A DNA stretch of 64,000 nt from positions 2,790,001 through 2,854,000 of the forward strand of contig NZ_CP110139.1 in assembly GCF_025979885.1 (NCBI RefSeq), written 5' to 3'. The notes below the pieces were generated by a model that was not told the origin of the DNA, did not search any database, and worked only from the letters and a program-made list of their open reading frames with translations. The position numbers and the translations under genes are program-made. Source of the DNA: Hymenobacter sp. YIM 151500-1 (GTDB lineage: Bacteria > Bacteroidota > Bacteroidia > Cytophagales > Hymenobacteraceae). This document shows, piece after piece, positions 8,186-15,349 of the stretch (within the stretch, counting starts at the first letter, position 1; each line of letters starts with the position of its first letter).

Positions 8186-8395
8186 CTACCATTCAGAACT
8201 ATGTTTTCTAGCCACGAAGGTCGTGCGGTCTAACCGAGGCGGGTTATTCAGGTCATATCCAAACGCTATGCTGTTCAGATAGGCCGCCGCCCGCAGCCGC
8301 TCGACTGGTGTAGCGGGCTGCTGCTGGGCGTGGTACTGCGCGTTTTGTTCGTGCGTGCCGGCGTGAAAAGCGGTGCGGTCGAGGCGGAAAGTCAT
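8186..8395 (-). CDS. Small conserved protein of unknown function
   Basis: This is a 69-residue protein starting MTFRLDRTAFHAG. It has two similar halves: LDRTAFHAGTHEQN near the start and PPRLDRTTFVARKH at the end, joined by ERLRAAAYLNSIAFGYDLNN. I recall this layout (LDRTAF - ERLR..AYL.SIA - LDRT) from short unknown proteins in Bacteroidota. The gene is convergent with the HNH gene, with 15 bp between their stop codons. The start at 8,395 is chosen because upstream residues do not resemble the family. Confidence 0.6.
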   Translation of the reverse strand: MTFRLDRTAFHAGTHEQNAQYHAQQQPATPVERLRAAAYLNSIAFGYDLNNPPRLDRTTFVARKHSSEW

Positions 8396-8430
8396 ACTGA
8401 CTAAAGTAAATAACCTTGTACACTTAACGC

Positions 8431-8465
8431 ACAAGCAGCGGCTGAGTACTCAGCCGCTGCTTGTT
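8431..8465. terminator. Strong palindromic hairpin, probable terminator
   Basis: A perfect 15-bp stem (ACAAGCAGCGGCTGA, then its complement) is closed by GTAC and followed on the plus strand by TTGTTTTAC. It lies just downstream of aspS, between aspS and the small 69-residue gene. It could end aspS transcription, or insulate the two genes. Confidence 0.65.
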
Positions 8466-8484
8466 TTACTAGGCTATTTGAATG

Positions 8485-10248
8485 TTACTTCCCCGCCACC
8501 GCCGTCCGGATGCTCAGCTCCTTGAGCTGCGCCTCCGAAATCTCCGAGGGCGAGTCAATCATCACGTCGCGGCCGGAGTTGTTCTTGGGGAAGGCAATAA
8601 AGTCCCGGATGGAATCGGCGCCGCCGAACAACGAGCAGAGCCGGTCGAAGCCGAAGGCAATGCCGCCGTGGGGCGGGGCGCCGTACTCGAAGGCGTCGAG
8701 CAGGAAGCCGAACTGGGCCTGAGCTTCTTCATCTGAGAAGCCAAGCAGGCTGAACATGCGGGCCTGTACGGCGCGGTCGTAGATGCGGATGGAGCCGCCT
8801 CCTACTTCCACGCCGTTGATTACCATGTCGTAGGCGTTGGCGCGCACCTGGCCGATGGTGGCGGGCGAGTCGAGCAGGGGCAGGTCTTCGGGCTTGGGCG
8901 AGGTGAAAGGGTGGTGCATGGCGAAGTAGCGGCCTTCCTCCTCGTTGAACTCCAGCAGCGGAAAGTCTACCACCCAGAGAGCCGAGAAGGTGTCTCGGTC
9001 GCGCAGGCCCAGGCGCTGGCCCATTTCCAGGCGCAGCTCGCTTAAGGCTTTGCGGGTTTTGTTTTCCTCCCCGGCCAGCACCAGCAGCAAGTCGCCGGGC
9101 TGGGCGTTGAAGGCGGCTTTCCAGCGCTGAAGCTGCTCCTGCGGATAGAACTTATCCACCGACGATTTCACGGAGCCATCGACTTCCACGCGGGCGTACA
9201 CGAGGCCAGTGGCGCCGATTTGCGGGCGTTTCACCCACTCGGTTAGCTCGTCGAGCTGCTTGCGGGTGTAGGTGGCCGCACCGGTGGCGCAGATGCCCAC
9301 CACGAGGCCGGCATTGTCGAATACGGGAAAGCCCTGACCTTTCACGAGGTCGTTCAGTTCCACGAACTTCATCTCAAAGCGCGTGTCGGGCTTGTCGTTG
9401 CCGTAGTAGCGCATGGCGTCCTGGTAGGTCATGCGCGGCAGCTGGCCGATTTCCAGGCCTTTCACCTCCCGAAACAGGTATTGCACCAGGCCCTCGAAGG
9501 TGTTGAGGATGTCTTCCTGCTCCACAAACGACATTTCGCAGTCAATCTGGGTGAACTCGGGCTGGCGGTCGGCGCGCAGGTCTTCGTCGCGGAAGCACTT
9601 GACAATTTGAAAGTACCTATCGAAGCCCGACACCATGAGCAGCTGCTTGAAGGTCTGGGGGCTCTGGGGCAGGGCGTAGAACTCGCCGGGGTTCATACGG
9701 GAGGGCACCACAAAGTCGCGGGCCCCTTCAGGAGTGCTTTTGATGAGCACGGGCGTTTCGACTTCGATAAACTCCTGGCCGTCCAGGTACCGGCGGGTGG
9801 CCTGGGCCACGCGGTGGCGCAGCATCAGGTTCTGGCGCACGGGCGCGCGGCGCAGGTCGAGGTAGCGGTACTTCATGCGCAGATCGTCGCCGCCGTCGGT
9901 TTCGTCTTCGATGAGGAAGGGTGGCAGCTTGGCCGGGTTGAGCACCGTCAGGCTCTCCACGCGGATTTCGATGTGGCCGGTGGGCATCTTGTCGTTTTTG
10001 GAGTGGCGCTCCGACACCCGGCCCGTTACCTGCACCACAAACTCGCGGCCCAGCTGCCGGGCCTGCTCGCGCACCTGCTCGGTTTCCACGCCTTCTTCCA
10101 GGGCCAGCTGGGTGATGCCGTACCGGTCGCGCAGGTCTACCCACAGAATGCCGCCTTTGTCGCGGGTGCGCTGCACCCAGCCGCAGAGCGTGACAGGTTG
10201 GCCAATATGTTCGGGGCGAAGTTCGCCGCAGGTATGCGTCCGGAGCAT
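8485..10248 (-). CDS. aspS: Aspartate--tRNA ligase
   Basis: This 587-residue class II aminoacyl-tRNA synthetase charges tRNA-Asp. The N-terminal OB-fold ([21 protein letters not shown]) binds the anticodon. Motif 2 ([18 protein letters not shown]) and motif 3 ([12 protein letters not shown]) of the catalytic domain are intact, with the bacterial-type GAD insertion between them. The length is normal for bacterial AspRS. The start at 10,248 is chosen because [10 protein letters not shown] is the family beginning; the longer frame to 10,314 adds a repeat-derived leader. Divergent from the 10,608 gene. Confidence 0.97.
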   Translation of the reverse strand: MLRTHTCGELRPEHIGQPVTLCGWVQRTRDKGGILWVDLRDRYGITQLALEEGVETEQVREQARQLGREFVVQVTGRVSERHSKNDKMPTGHIEIRVESLTVLNPAKLPPFLIEDETDGGDDLRMKYRYLDLRRAPVRQNLMLRHRVAQATRRYLDGQEFIEVETPVLIKSTPEGARDFVVPSRMNPGEFYALPQSPQTFKQLLMVSGFDRYFQIVKCFRDEDLRADRQPEFTQIDCEMSFVEQEDILNTFEGLVQYLFREVKGLEIGQLPRMTYQDAMRYYGNDKPDTRFEMKFVELNDLVKGQGFPVFDNAGLVVGICATGAATYTRKQLDELTEWVKRPQIGATGLVYARVEVDGSVKSSVDKFYPQEQLQRWKAAFNAQPGDLLLVLAGEENKTRKALSELRLEMGQRLGLRDRDTFSALWVVDFPLLEFNEEEGRYFAMHHPFTSPKPEDLPLLDSPATIGQVRANAYDMVINGVEVGGGSIRIYDRAVQARMFSLLGFSDEEAQAQFGFLLDAFEYGAPPHGGIAFGFDRLCSLFGGADSIRDFIAFPKNNSGRDVMIDSPSEISEAQLKELSIRTAVAGK

Positions 10249-10607
10249 GTTCTTTCGGAAGAAGTGAGAGGTGAGAAGTGCGCGGTGAGACTCGGGTGGC
10301 AGCGGTGGTAGCAACAGCGGCCGAGGATGACGGCTCGTTTCAACAAGATGCCAAGGTTGCGGAAACCGCTTCTACAAATGTAGAACTCACTTCTTCAAAA
10401 ACGCCGCGAAGGTGGATACGAGCTAGCGCATTCTGGGAAAATGTTCCGGCGGCGCGGTACAGCGCACGTCCGGCCTCGCCTTGCGAAAACCGGGCATGTT
10501 GGCCCTAAAAGCTGGCCTTTCCGTATGGTTCTCACAAAATTGGTACGGAGTATGCAAACTGCCCGGCCGTAACCGTTCTGTACGCGCATTTCCCTTTCCT
10601 CGTCTTT
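10249..10607. other. Intergenic region between divergent aspS and 10,608 gene
   Basis: The 359-bp gap has no convincing gene. Directly upstream of aspS is a family E word (GAAGAAGTGAGAGGTGAGAAG at about 10,259), with its partner ACTCACTTCTTC at about 10,386. A TACATTTG box (minus strand, 10,375-10,382) looks like a -7 element, but no matching -33 box is at the right distance. Confidence 0.5.
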
Positions 10608-11078
10608 ATGAAACGCTCTGCTCTGCTTCTCCTGACTGCCGCTTTGCTCACTTTCTCCGCGGCCCAGGCCCAGACGTCGCCCACCAAGGTCAAGACCAAA
10701 ACCAAGTCCGAAACCGGCGCCTCCATCAAAACCAAAACTGAGACGGACGCCGAGCCGGTTACCCTGAACGGCCCCATCAAGCGCGTAGAAACCCTGTCGG
10801 GCATCGACGTATTCCCGACCTCCGATGGCCAGCGCATCCTGCTCAGCTTCACCCAGCAGTTCACCCAGCCCGGCACGCTAGTGATGACCAACTATAAAAA
10901 GCAGGCCATCTATTCCACCGACCTCGACCCGCAGAACAACACCGGGGAGCCCGTGGACCTGGGCCGCATTCCGGCCGGCACTTACCTGGTTGAAGCCAAA
11001 ACCGGGAACTACGTGTACTGGAAGAAGGTGATGATTAAGTATCCTTCGGCGCCGGTAGCCAAGAAAAAACGCCGCTAA
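10608..11078 (+). CDS. Exported protein with Lys/Thr-rich region, unknown
   Basis: This 156-residue protein has a clear Sec signal peptide (LLLLTAALLTFSAAQAQ). A low-complexity stretch rich in KTKT/KTKS follows (residues about 27-48), then a small domain that looks beta-rich (RVETLSGIDVFPTSDGQ ... IPAGTYLVEAKTGNYVYWKK). The tail GTYLVEAKTGN..YWKKVMIKY resembles the strands of T9SS-type sorting or Ig-like domains, but the usual PNP motif is missing. It ends in a basic KKKRR. I do not recognise a family. Confidence 0.75.
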   Translation: MKRSALLLLTAALLTFSAAQAQTSPTKVKTKTKSETGASIKTKTETDAEPVTLNGPIKRVETLSGIDVFPTSDGQRILLSFTQQFTQPGTLVMTNYKKQAIYSTDLDPQNNTGEPVDLGRIPAGTYLVEAKTGNYVYWKKVMIKYPSAPVAKKKRR

Positions 11079-11414
11079 CTGTCATTCCGACAAAGGAGGA
11101 ATCTGAATCGCGGATTGAAGGAATTTCTCGGATTACGCGGATTTCGGTTACGTCACGCGTGAGCTACGTTACGCTGAGCCGTTTGCCTCGCCACCAAAAT
11201 CCGCGTAATCTGAGCAATCCGCTCAATCCGCGATTCAGACTCCTCGCTCCGCTCGGAATGACACCTCCATTTGGCTCCGAAGTCGTTTGGCTTCGGAGCT
11301 TTGTTTTACCGGTAGGCTGTAGCTTAGCTTCGCTTTCCTACGGTTGCGCTGATTTTTGGGGCCAGATATGGCGCCGGGCGCCAGCTGGAGCTTACGCCAC
11401 ATTTTTCTACTCTG
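11079..11414. repeat. Intergenic region with family B inverted repeat
   Basis: The 336-bp gap is mostly a family B element at 11,080-11,263. It starts TGTCATTCCGA and ends CGGAATGACA. Inside are further inverted words (ATCGCGGATTGA near 11,106 against TCAATCCGCGAT near 11,223; GGATTACGCGGATTT against AAATCCGCGTAATC). The remaining part, before the next gene, holds 'tccgaagtcgtttggcttcgga', a small hairpin. Confidence 0.65.
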
Positions 11415-11972
11415 ATGAAAACGACTTTTCGCCTCCTGTCCCTGCTGCTGGCCGTGCTGCTGCTGGCGGCATTTGCCGGGCCTAAGCTGCGCAAGATGCC
11501 GGTGGGCAAAAATATTACCGTGGGCGTGCCCGACGGCTTTCAGCCCTTGCCCGACGACGGCATTGCGGCTAAGTACCCCGCGCCGCGCAAGCCCCTGGCC
11601 GTGTTCAGCAACCCCAGCGGCCGCGTCGACCTGAGCGTGACGCAGAAGCCCACCACCTTCAGCAGCCGCGACTACGGCCTGCTGCTGAAGATTTACAAGG
11701 CCAGCATCCAGAATATGTACTCCAAGGTGCAGTTTCTGCGCGAAGACATCCGCACGGTGAACAAGCGCGACTACGTGGCCCTGGAGTTTGTCTCGACCGT
11801 GACGGACAACCGCCGCGGCGGCAACCTAGCCCCCATTCGCAAGTACCAGTTTGTGCAGTACGCCATCGAGGGCGACCAGCTCTACGTGTTCACCTTCGTA
11901 GCTCCCGCCGAGGAGCAACCCCAGTGGCAGCCCATCGCCCAGGCCGTGATGGCGAGTATTGTGATGAAATAG
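11415..11972 (+). CDS. Exported protein of unknown function
   Basis: This is a 185-residue protein with an N-terminal signal (MKTTFRLLSLLLAVLLLAAFAG). The mature part begins with VGKNITVGVPDGFQPLPDDG. It contains ALEFVSTVTDNRR and ends QPIAQAVMASIVMK. The layout, with a folded domain in which a peptide fragment is compared with thresholds of a 'peptide-chaperone-like' type, is not diagnostic. I do not recognise the family. It is followed by a 21-bp inverted repeat pair (11,984 and 12,190). Confidence 0.7.
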   Translation: MKTTFRLLSLLLAVLLLAAFAGPKLRKMPVGKNITVGVPDGFQPLPDDGIAAKYPAPRKPLAVFSNPSGRVDLSVTQKPTTFSSRDYGLLLKIYKASIQNMYSKVQFLREDIRTVNKRDYVALEFVSTVTDNRRGGNLAPIRKYQFVQYAIEGDQLYVFTFVAPAEEQPQWQPIAQAVMASIVMK

Positions 11973-11983
11973 GTTGTTAGGGG

Positions 11984-12210
11984 CTTGGGGGCTTAGGGGC
12001 TTAGTTGATGTCTGGGCGAGCTTTGTCATCCTAAGTCGGTAGCCGAAGGACCTTATAACAACAGACCAACTGATAATAGAACAGCTCCGCGCCCTCTGCG
12101 CGCCCTTCTGCGTCCTCTGCGGGCTACAATCGTTTAAACGTGAGTATGCCCTCTGGCTCCCGCCGGACACCTAATAAAGAACGCCAGAACTAAGCCCCTA
12201 AGCCCCCAAG
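11984..12210. repeat. Perfect 21-bp inverted repeat pair (family G)
   Basis: The arms CTTGGGGGCTTAGGGGCTTAG (11,984-12,004 on plus) and its reverse complement (12,190-12,210) match exactly. They enclose 185 bp with no gene. Similar 'taagcccccaagtccctaag' words recur at about 59,428-59,458. The pair fills the gap between the 11,415 gene and tadA. Confidence 0.65.
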
Positions 12211-12226
12211 TCCCTAAGTCCCTAAA

Positions 12227-12661
12227 ATGCACTCCGACGAGCAGTACATGCGCGAGGCGCTGAAGCAGGCGCGGCGGGCGTTGGAGGAAGATGAAATTCC
12301 GATTGGAGCGGTGGTGGTGCTGGACCGGACGATTATTGCGCGGGGCTACAACCAGACCGAGCGGCTGCAAGACGTCACGGCCCATGCCGAAATGCTGGCC
12401 CTGACGGCCGCTGCCAACCATCTTGGCAATAAGTATCTGCACGACTGCACCCTGTACGTGACCGTGGAGCCCTGCGTGATGTGCGCCGGGGCCACGGCCT
12501 GGGCCCAGGTGCGGCGGGTGGTGTACGGCACCCCGGAGCCCAAATTTGGCTTCCGGCGCCACGGCCACCTGCTGCACCCGCGGGCCGAGCTGGTAAGCGG
12601 CGTGCTGGCCGACGAGTGCGCCGCCTTGATGCAGGACTTCTTCGTCCGCAAGCGGAAATAG
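12227..12661 (+). CDS. tadA: tRNA-specific adenosine deaminase
   Basis: This 144-residue deaminase converts adenosine 34 to inosine in tRNA-Arg(ACG). The zinc and catalytic residues are complete: H53-A54-E55 (TAHAEMLAL) and P82-C83-x2-C86 (VEPCVMCAGA). The N-terminal MREALKQARRALEEDEIPIGAVVV is typical of TadA rather than of cytidine or guanine deaminases. The length fits the family. The arrangement relative to sod downstream is not known to be functional. Confidence 0.93.
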   Translation: MHSDEQYMREALKQARRALEEDEIPIGAVVVLDRTIIARGYNQTERLQDVTAHAEMLALTAAANHLGNKYLHDCTLYVTVEPCVMCAGATAWAQVRRVVYGTPEPKFGFRRHGHLLHPRAELVSGVLADECAALMQDFFVRKRK

Positions 12662-12730
12662 GCTACTTTTGGCCGCCTTCGTAACCCTGCACCGGGTGCG
12701 GCGGTAGTAACAGCATGGCCTGCTACAGCT

Positions 12731-12872
12731 ACTGTCATTCCGAGTGTAACGAGGAATCTGGGTATTACTCCAGCCCGTCCTGCCGCGCTTGCCGATGCAA
12801 CTGGCGTAGTAACGGCTGATTACTAGTTCAACCTCAGCACGCCAGATGCTTCGACATGCGCCGCAGGACGGA
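12731..12872. repeat. Composite of family B and family A fragments
   Basis: Upstream of sod the sequence joins a family B arm (TGTCATTCCGAGTGTAACGAGG) to family A-like pieces (CAGCCCGTCCTGC near 12,771, GCCAGATGCTTCGAC near 12,841 and GCAGGACGG near 12,863). The last two form an imperfect inverted pair with the first. It looks like a mosaic of two repeat families. Confidence 0.5.
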
Positions 12873-12945
12873 TATTCCTGAGCGTTGGCGGGTTAATTCG
12901 CAACTGCACTTTCCTTCTCTACCACCTCTCAACCCCTTTTTACTC

Positions 12946-13545
12946 ATGGCTTTCGAACTGCCCCAACTGCCTTACCCGAGCAATGCCCTGGAGCCGCATA
13001 TTGATGCGCAAACCATGGAAATCCACCACGGCAAGCACCACCAGGCCTACGTAACCAACCTGAACAACGCCATTGCGGGCACCGACCTGGAGGGCCAGAG
13101 CCTGGAGGAGCTGATGCACAACGTGGCGGCCGCGCCGGCGGCCGTGCGCAACAACGGCGGGGGGCACTGGAACCACTCCCTGTTCTGGCAGATTCTGGGC
13201 CCGAATGGCGGCGGGGAGCCCACCGGCCCCATTGCCGACGCCATTACCAGCTCGTTTGGCTCGTACGAGAAGTTCAAGGAAGAATTCACGAAAGCCGCTA
13301 CCACGCGCTTCGGCTCGGGCTGGGCGTGGCTGTGCAAGCAGGCCGACGGCTCCCTGCAAATCTGCTCCACTCCTAACCAGGACAACCCACTCATGCCCGA
13401 TGCCGGCTGCAAAGGCACCCCGGTGCTGGGCCTCGACGTGTGGGAGCACGCCTACTACCTCAAGTACCAGAACAAGCGCCCCGACTACATTGCGGCCTTT
13501 TACAACCTCATCAACTGGGACGAGGTAAACCGCCGCTTCCAGTAG
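12946..13545 (+). CDS. Superoxide dismutase (Fe/Mn type)
   Basis: This 199-residue enzyme removes superoxide. The family beginning [18 protein letters not shown] is present, as are the metal ligands: His in [13 protein letters not shown], His in [11 protein letters not shown], and Asp/His in [14 protein letters not shown]. No signal peptide is present, so it is cytoplasmic. The metal (Fe or Mn) cannot be fixed by eye. The start at 12,946 gives the family N-terminus; an upstream in-frame codon at 12,856 lies in repeat-derived sequence. Confidence 0.95.
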   Translation: MAFELPQLPYPSNALEPHIDAQTMEIHHGKHHQAYVTNLNNAIAGTDLEGQSLEELMHNVAAAPAAVRNNGGGHWNHSLFWQILGPNGGGEPTGPIADAITSSFGSYEKFKEEFTKAATTRFGSGWAWLCKQADGSLQICSTPNQDNPLMPDAGCKGTPVLGLDVWEHAYYLKYQNKRPDYIAAFYNLINWDEVNRRFQ

Positions 13546-13585
13546 GCCAGCTAAGCTCGGCCATTTCTAGCAGCATTCCGAACTT

Positions 13586-13626
13586 CGGTCGGCTCCGGCG
13601 GGTTACTGCGGGAGCCGACCGTTTTT
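13586..13626 (+). terminator. Rho-independent terminator of the SOD gene
   Basis: An 11-bp stem (CGGTCGGCTCC / GGAGCCGACCG) with a 14-base loop is followed by TTTTTCATTTCTTT. It lies 40 bp after the sod stop codon. Confidence 0.8.
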
Positions 13627-13658
13627 CATTTCTTTGCTTTTCTTCCGAAGGTTTTCTC

Positions 13659-13928
13659 ATGGACACTCACCTCGTAGCTAAATCCGCTGGCGCCCTGGCC
13701 GACAAGTACCGCCTGGGCATTGTGCTGGCCCTGAGCCAGCAGCCGCAGCTGGCCTTTGCCGAGGTGCAGGAGCTGACCGGCCTTTCTCAGCCCTGCGTGT
13801 CGCACCACCTCAAAGTGCTGGCCGACAGCGGCCTGGTAACCACCCAGAAGTGCGGCCGCTGCGTCAACGTAACCCTGAACCGGGGCGCTTTGCAGGAGTT
13901 AGCCACATTTCTGGGGGAGCTGGGATGA
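13659..13928 (+). CDS. ArsR-family winged-helix transcriptional regulator
   Basis: This 89-residue DNA-binding protein contains one winged helix (LAFAEVQELTGLSQPCVSHHLKVLADSGLVTTQK). The recognition helix SQPCVSHHLKVL is the ArsR signature region. Cysteines sit at SQPC and KCGRC; these could sense metal or redox state, but no canonical ArsR metal box (ELCVCDL) is present. It is 91 bp upstream of an Old Yellow Enzyme on the same strand, which it may control. The frame upstream of 13,659 belongs to the sod/terminator region. Confidence 0.85.
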   Translation: MDTHLVAKSAGALADKYRLGIVLALSQQPQLAFAEVQELTGLSQPCVSHHLKVLADSGLVTTQKCGRCVNVTLNRGALQELATFLGELG

Positions 13929-14019
13929 TGACGTAAAATTTTTCCCTGAATCCATCCAAACATTTAAATAAGTTTTGGCTTTATACGCTCATCAACCTTA
14001 CCTACAAAACGTTCTTCTC

Positions 14020-15132
14020 ATGGCAAGTCTGCTTTTTTCGCCCGCGCAGCTAGGGCCGCTTACGCTGCAAAACCACATTGTCATGGCCCCAATGACGCGC
14101 AGCCGCGCGCCGGGCAATGTGCCTAATGCCCTGATGGCCGAGTACTACGCCCAGCGGGCTTCGGCGGGCCTCATCATTACGGAAGGCGCTTCGCCCTCGC
14201 CCAACGGCCAGGGCTACGCGCGTACTCCGGGCCTGTACACCCAGCAGCAGGTAGCCGGCTGGCAGCTGACAACGGACGCCGTGCACGCCAGGGGTGGCCG
14301 CATCTTCGTGCAGCTCATGCACTCGGGCCGCATTGCCCACGCCCTCAACCTGCCGGAGGGCGCCGAAGCCGTGTCGGCCTCGGCCGTGACGGCGGCGGGC
14401 GAAATGTGGACCGACCAGCAGCAGATGCAGCCTCACCCCCAGCCCCGCGCCCTGCGCACCGACGAGCTGCCCCAGGTGGTAGCGGAATTTGTAAAAAGTG
14501 CCCGACTGGCCATTGAAGCCGGCTTTGACGGCGTGGAGCTGCACGGGGCCAACGGCTACCTGCTGGAGCAGTTTCTGCACCCCATCTCCAACCAGCGCAC
14601 CGACCAGTACGGGGGCTCCGTGGAAAACCGGGCCCGCTTTGTGCTGGAGGTAGCCGCCGCGGTAGCCCAGGTTATTGGAGCCGAGCGTACCGGCATCCGC
14701 CTCTCGCCCTGGGGGGTGTTTTCGGACATGCCGCACTATCCCGAAATTGATGCTACGTACGCCTACCTGACCGCCGAGCTGCAAAGGCTGAACCTGGTGT
14801 ACCTGCACCTGGTGGACCACGCCAGCATGGGCGCCCCGGCCGTGCCCCCCGCCACGGTGGCGGCCATTCGGGAGCGGTTCACCAATACCCTCATCCTGAG
14901 CGGGGGCTACGATGCCCAGCAGGCTGAAGAAGCCCTGCAAAGCGGCCGCGCCGACCTGGTAGCCTTTGGCCGCCCGTTCATCTCCAACCCCGACCTGGTG
15001 GAGCGCCTGCGCACCGGCGCCCCGCTGGCCCCCTACGACCCCGCCACCTTCTACGCTCCCGGCCCCGCCGGCTTCCAGCAAGGCTACACCGATTACCCCG
15101 CCCTAGCCGAAACCGAAGCCGCCAGCCGGTAA
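14020..15132 (+). CDS. Old Yellow Enzyme-type alkene reductase (NADH:flavin oxidoreductase)
   Basis: This 370-residue FMN enzyme reduces activated C=C bonds. The FMN-binding beginning (LFSPAQLGPLTLQNHIVMAPMTRSRA), the QLMHSGRIAH segment, the substrate-binding HGANGYLLEQFLHPISNQRTD and the conserved DQYGGSVENRARFVLEV are all present. It resembles the NemA/OYE class used against electrophiles. An ArsR-type regulator lies 91 bp upstream. The start at 14,020 follows the family; the in-frame 13,975 codon adds unrelated residues. Confidence 0.93.
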   Translation: MASLLFSPAQLGPLTLQNHIVMAPMTRSRAPGNVPNALMAEYYAQRASAGLIITEGASPSPNGQGYARTPGLYTQQQVAGWQLTTDAVHARGGRIFVQLMHSGRIAHALNLPEGAEAVSASAVTAAGEMWTDQQQMQPHPQPRALRTDELPQVVAEFVKSARLAIEAGFDGVELHGANGYLLEQFLHPISNQRTDQYGGSVENRARFVLEVAAAVAQVIGAERTGIRLSPWGVFSDMPHYPEIDATYAYLTAELQRLNLVYLHLVDHASMGAPAVPPATVAAIRERFTNTLILSGGYDAQQAEEALQSGRADLVAFGRPFISNPDLVERLRTGAPLAPYDPATFYAPGPAGFQQGYTDYPALAETEAASR

Positions 15133-15138
15133 CTGCGC

Positions 15139-15215
15139 ATAGAGACGCACCCCCTTGCGTCTCCGGTTGAACGGCGACGTTGGAATACCACCCAACAATA
15201 TTGTTTGACGCTAGA
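15139..15215. repeat. Family C-like repeat fragment
   Basis: This starts ATAGAGACGC and contains TTGCGTCTC, like the ends of family C, but the middle differs from the copies at 1,391 and 6,461. It lies just after the alkene reductase gene. Confidence 0.4.
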
Positions 15216-15248
15216 GACACCTGGATTTGCGCCTCAACAAGTTCTCGA

Positions 15249-15314
15249 AGCTGCCCTTCGTGACCCATCAGAACACTGCCGTCCGGCAGTGTGCGTGGGG
15301 CGTGAAGGGCAGCT
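15249..15314. terminator. Nested hairpin between convergent genes
   Basis: The outer 11-bp arms AGCTGCCCTTC (15,249-15,259) and GAAGGGCAGCT (15,304-15,314) enclose an inner perfect 9-bp hairpin (ACACTGCCG-TC-CGGCAGTGT, 15,273-15,292). It stands between the convergent alkene reductase and TonB receptor genes. It could end both transcripts, although no T-run is obvious. Confidence 0.5.
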
Positions 15315-15349
15315 TGGCGTAGACGCCTCCCGGTCGTTTGCGTTGGCGC

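Noticed and set aside
12856..12945. N-terminal extension of superoxide dismutase
   Set aside because: The extra 30 residues overlap repeat-derived sequence and precede the normal family start FELPQLPYP.
13440..13658. N-terminal extension of the ArsR-type regulator
   Set aside because: It reads through the end of sod and its terminator; the family starts at about 13,659.
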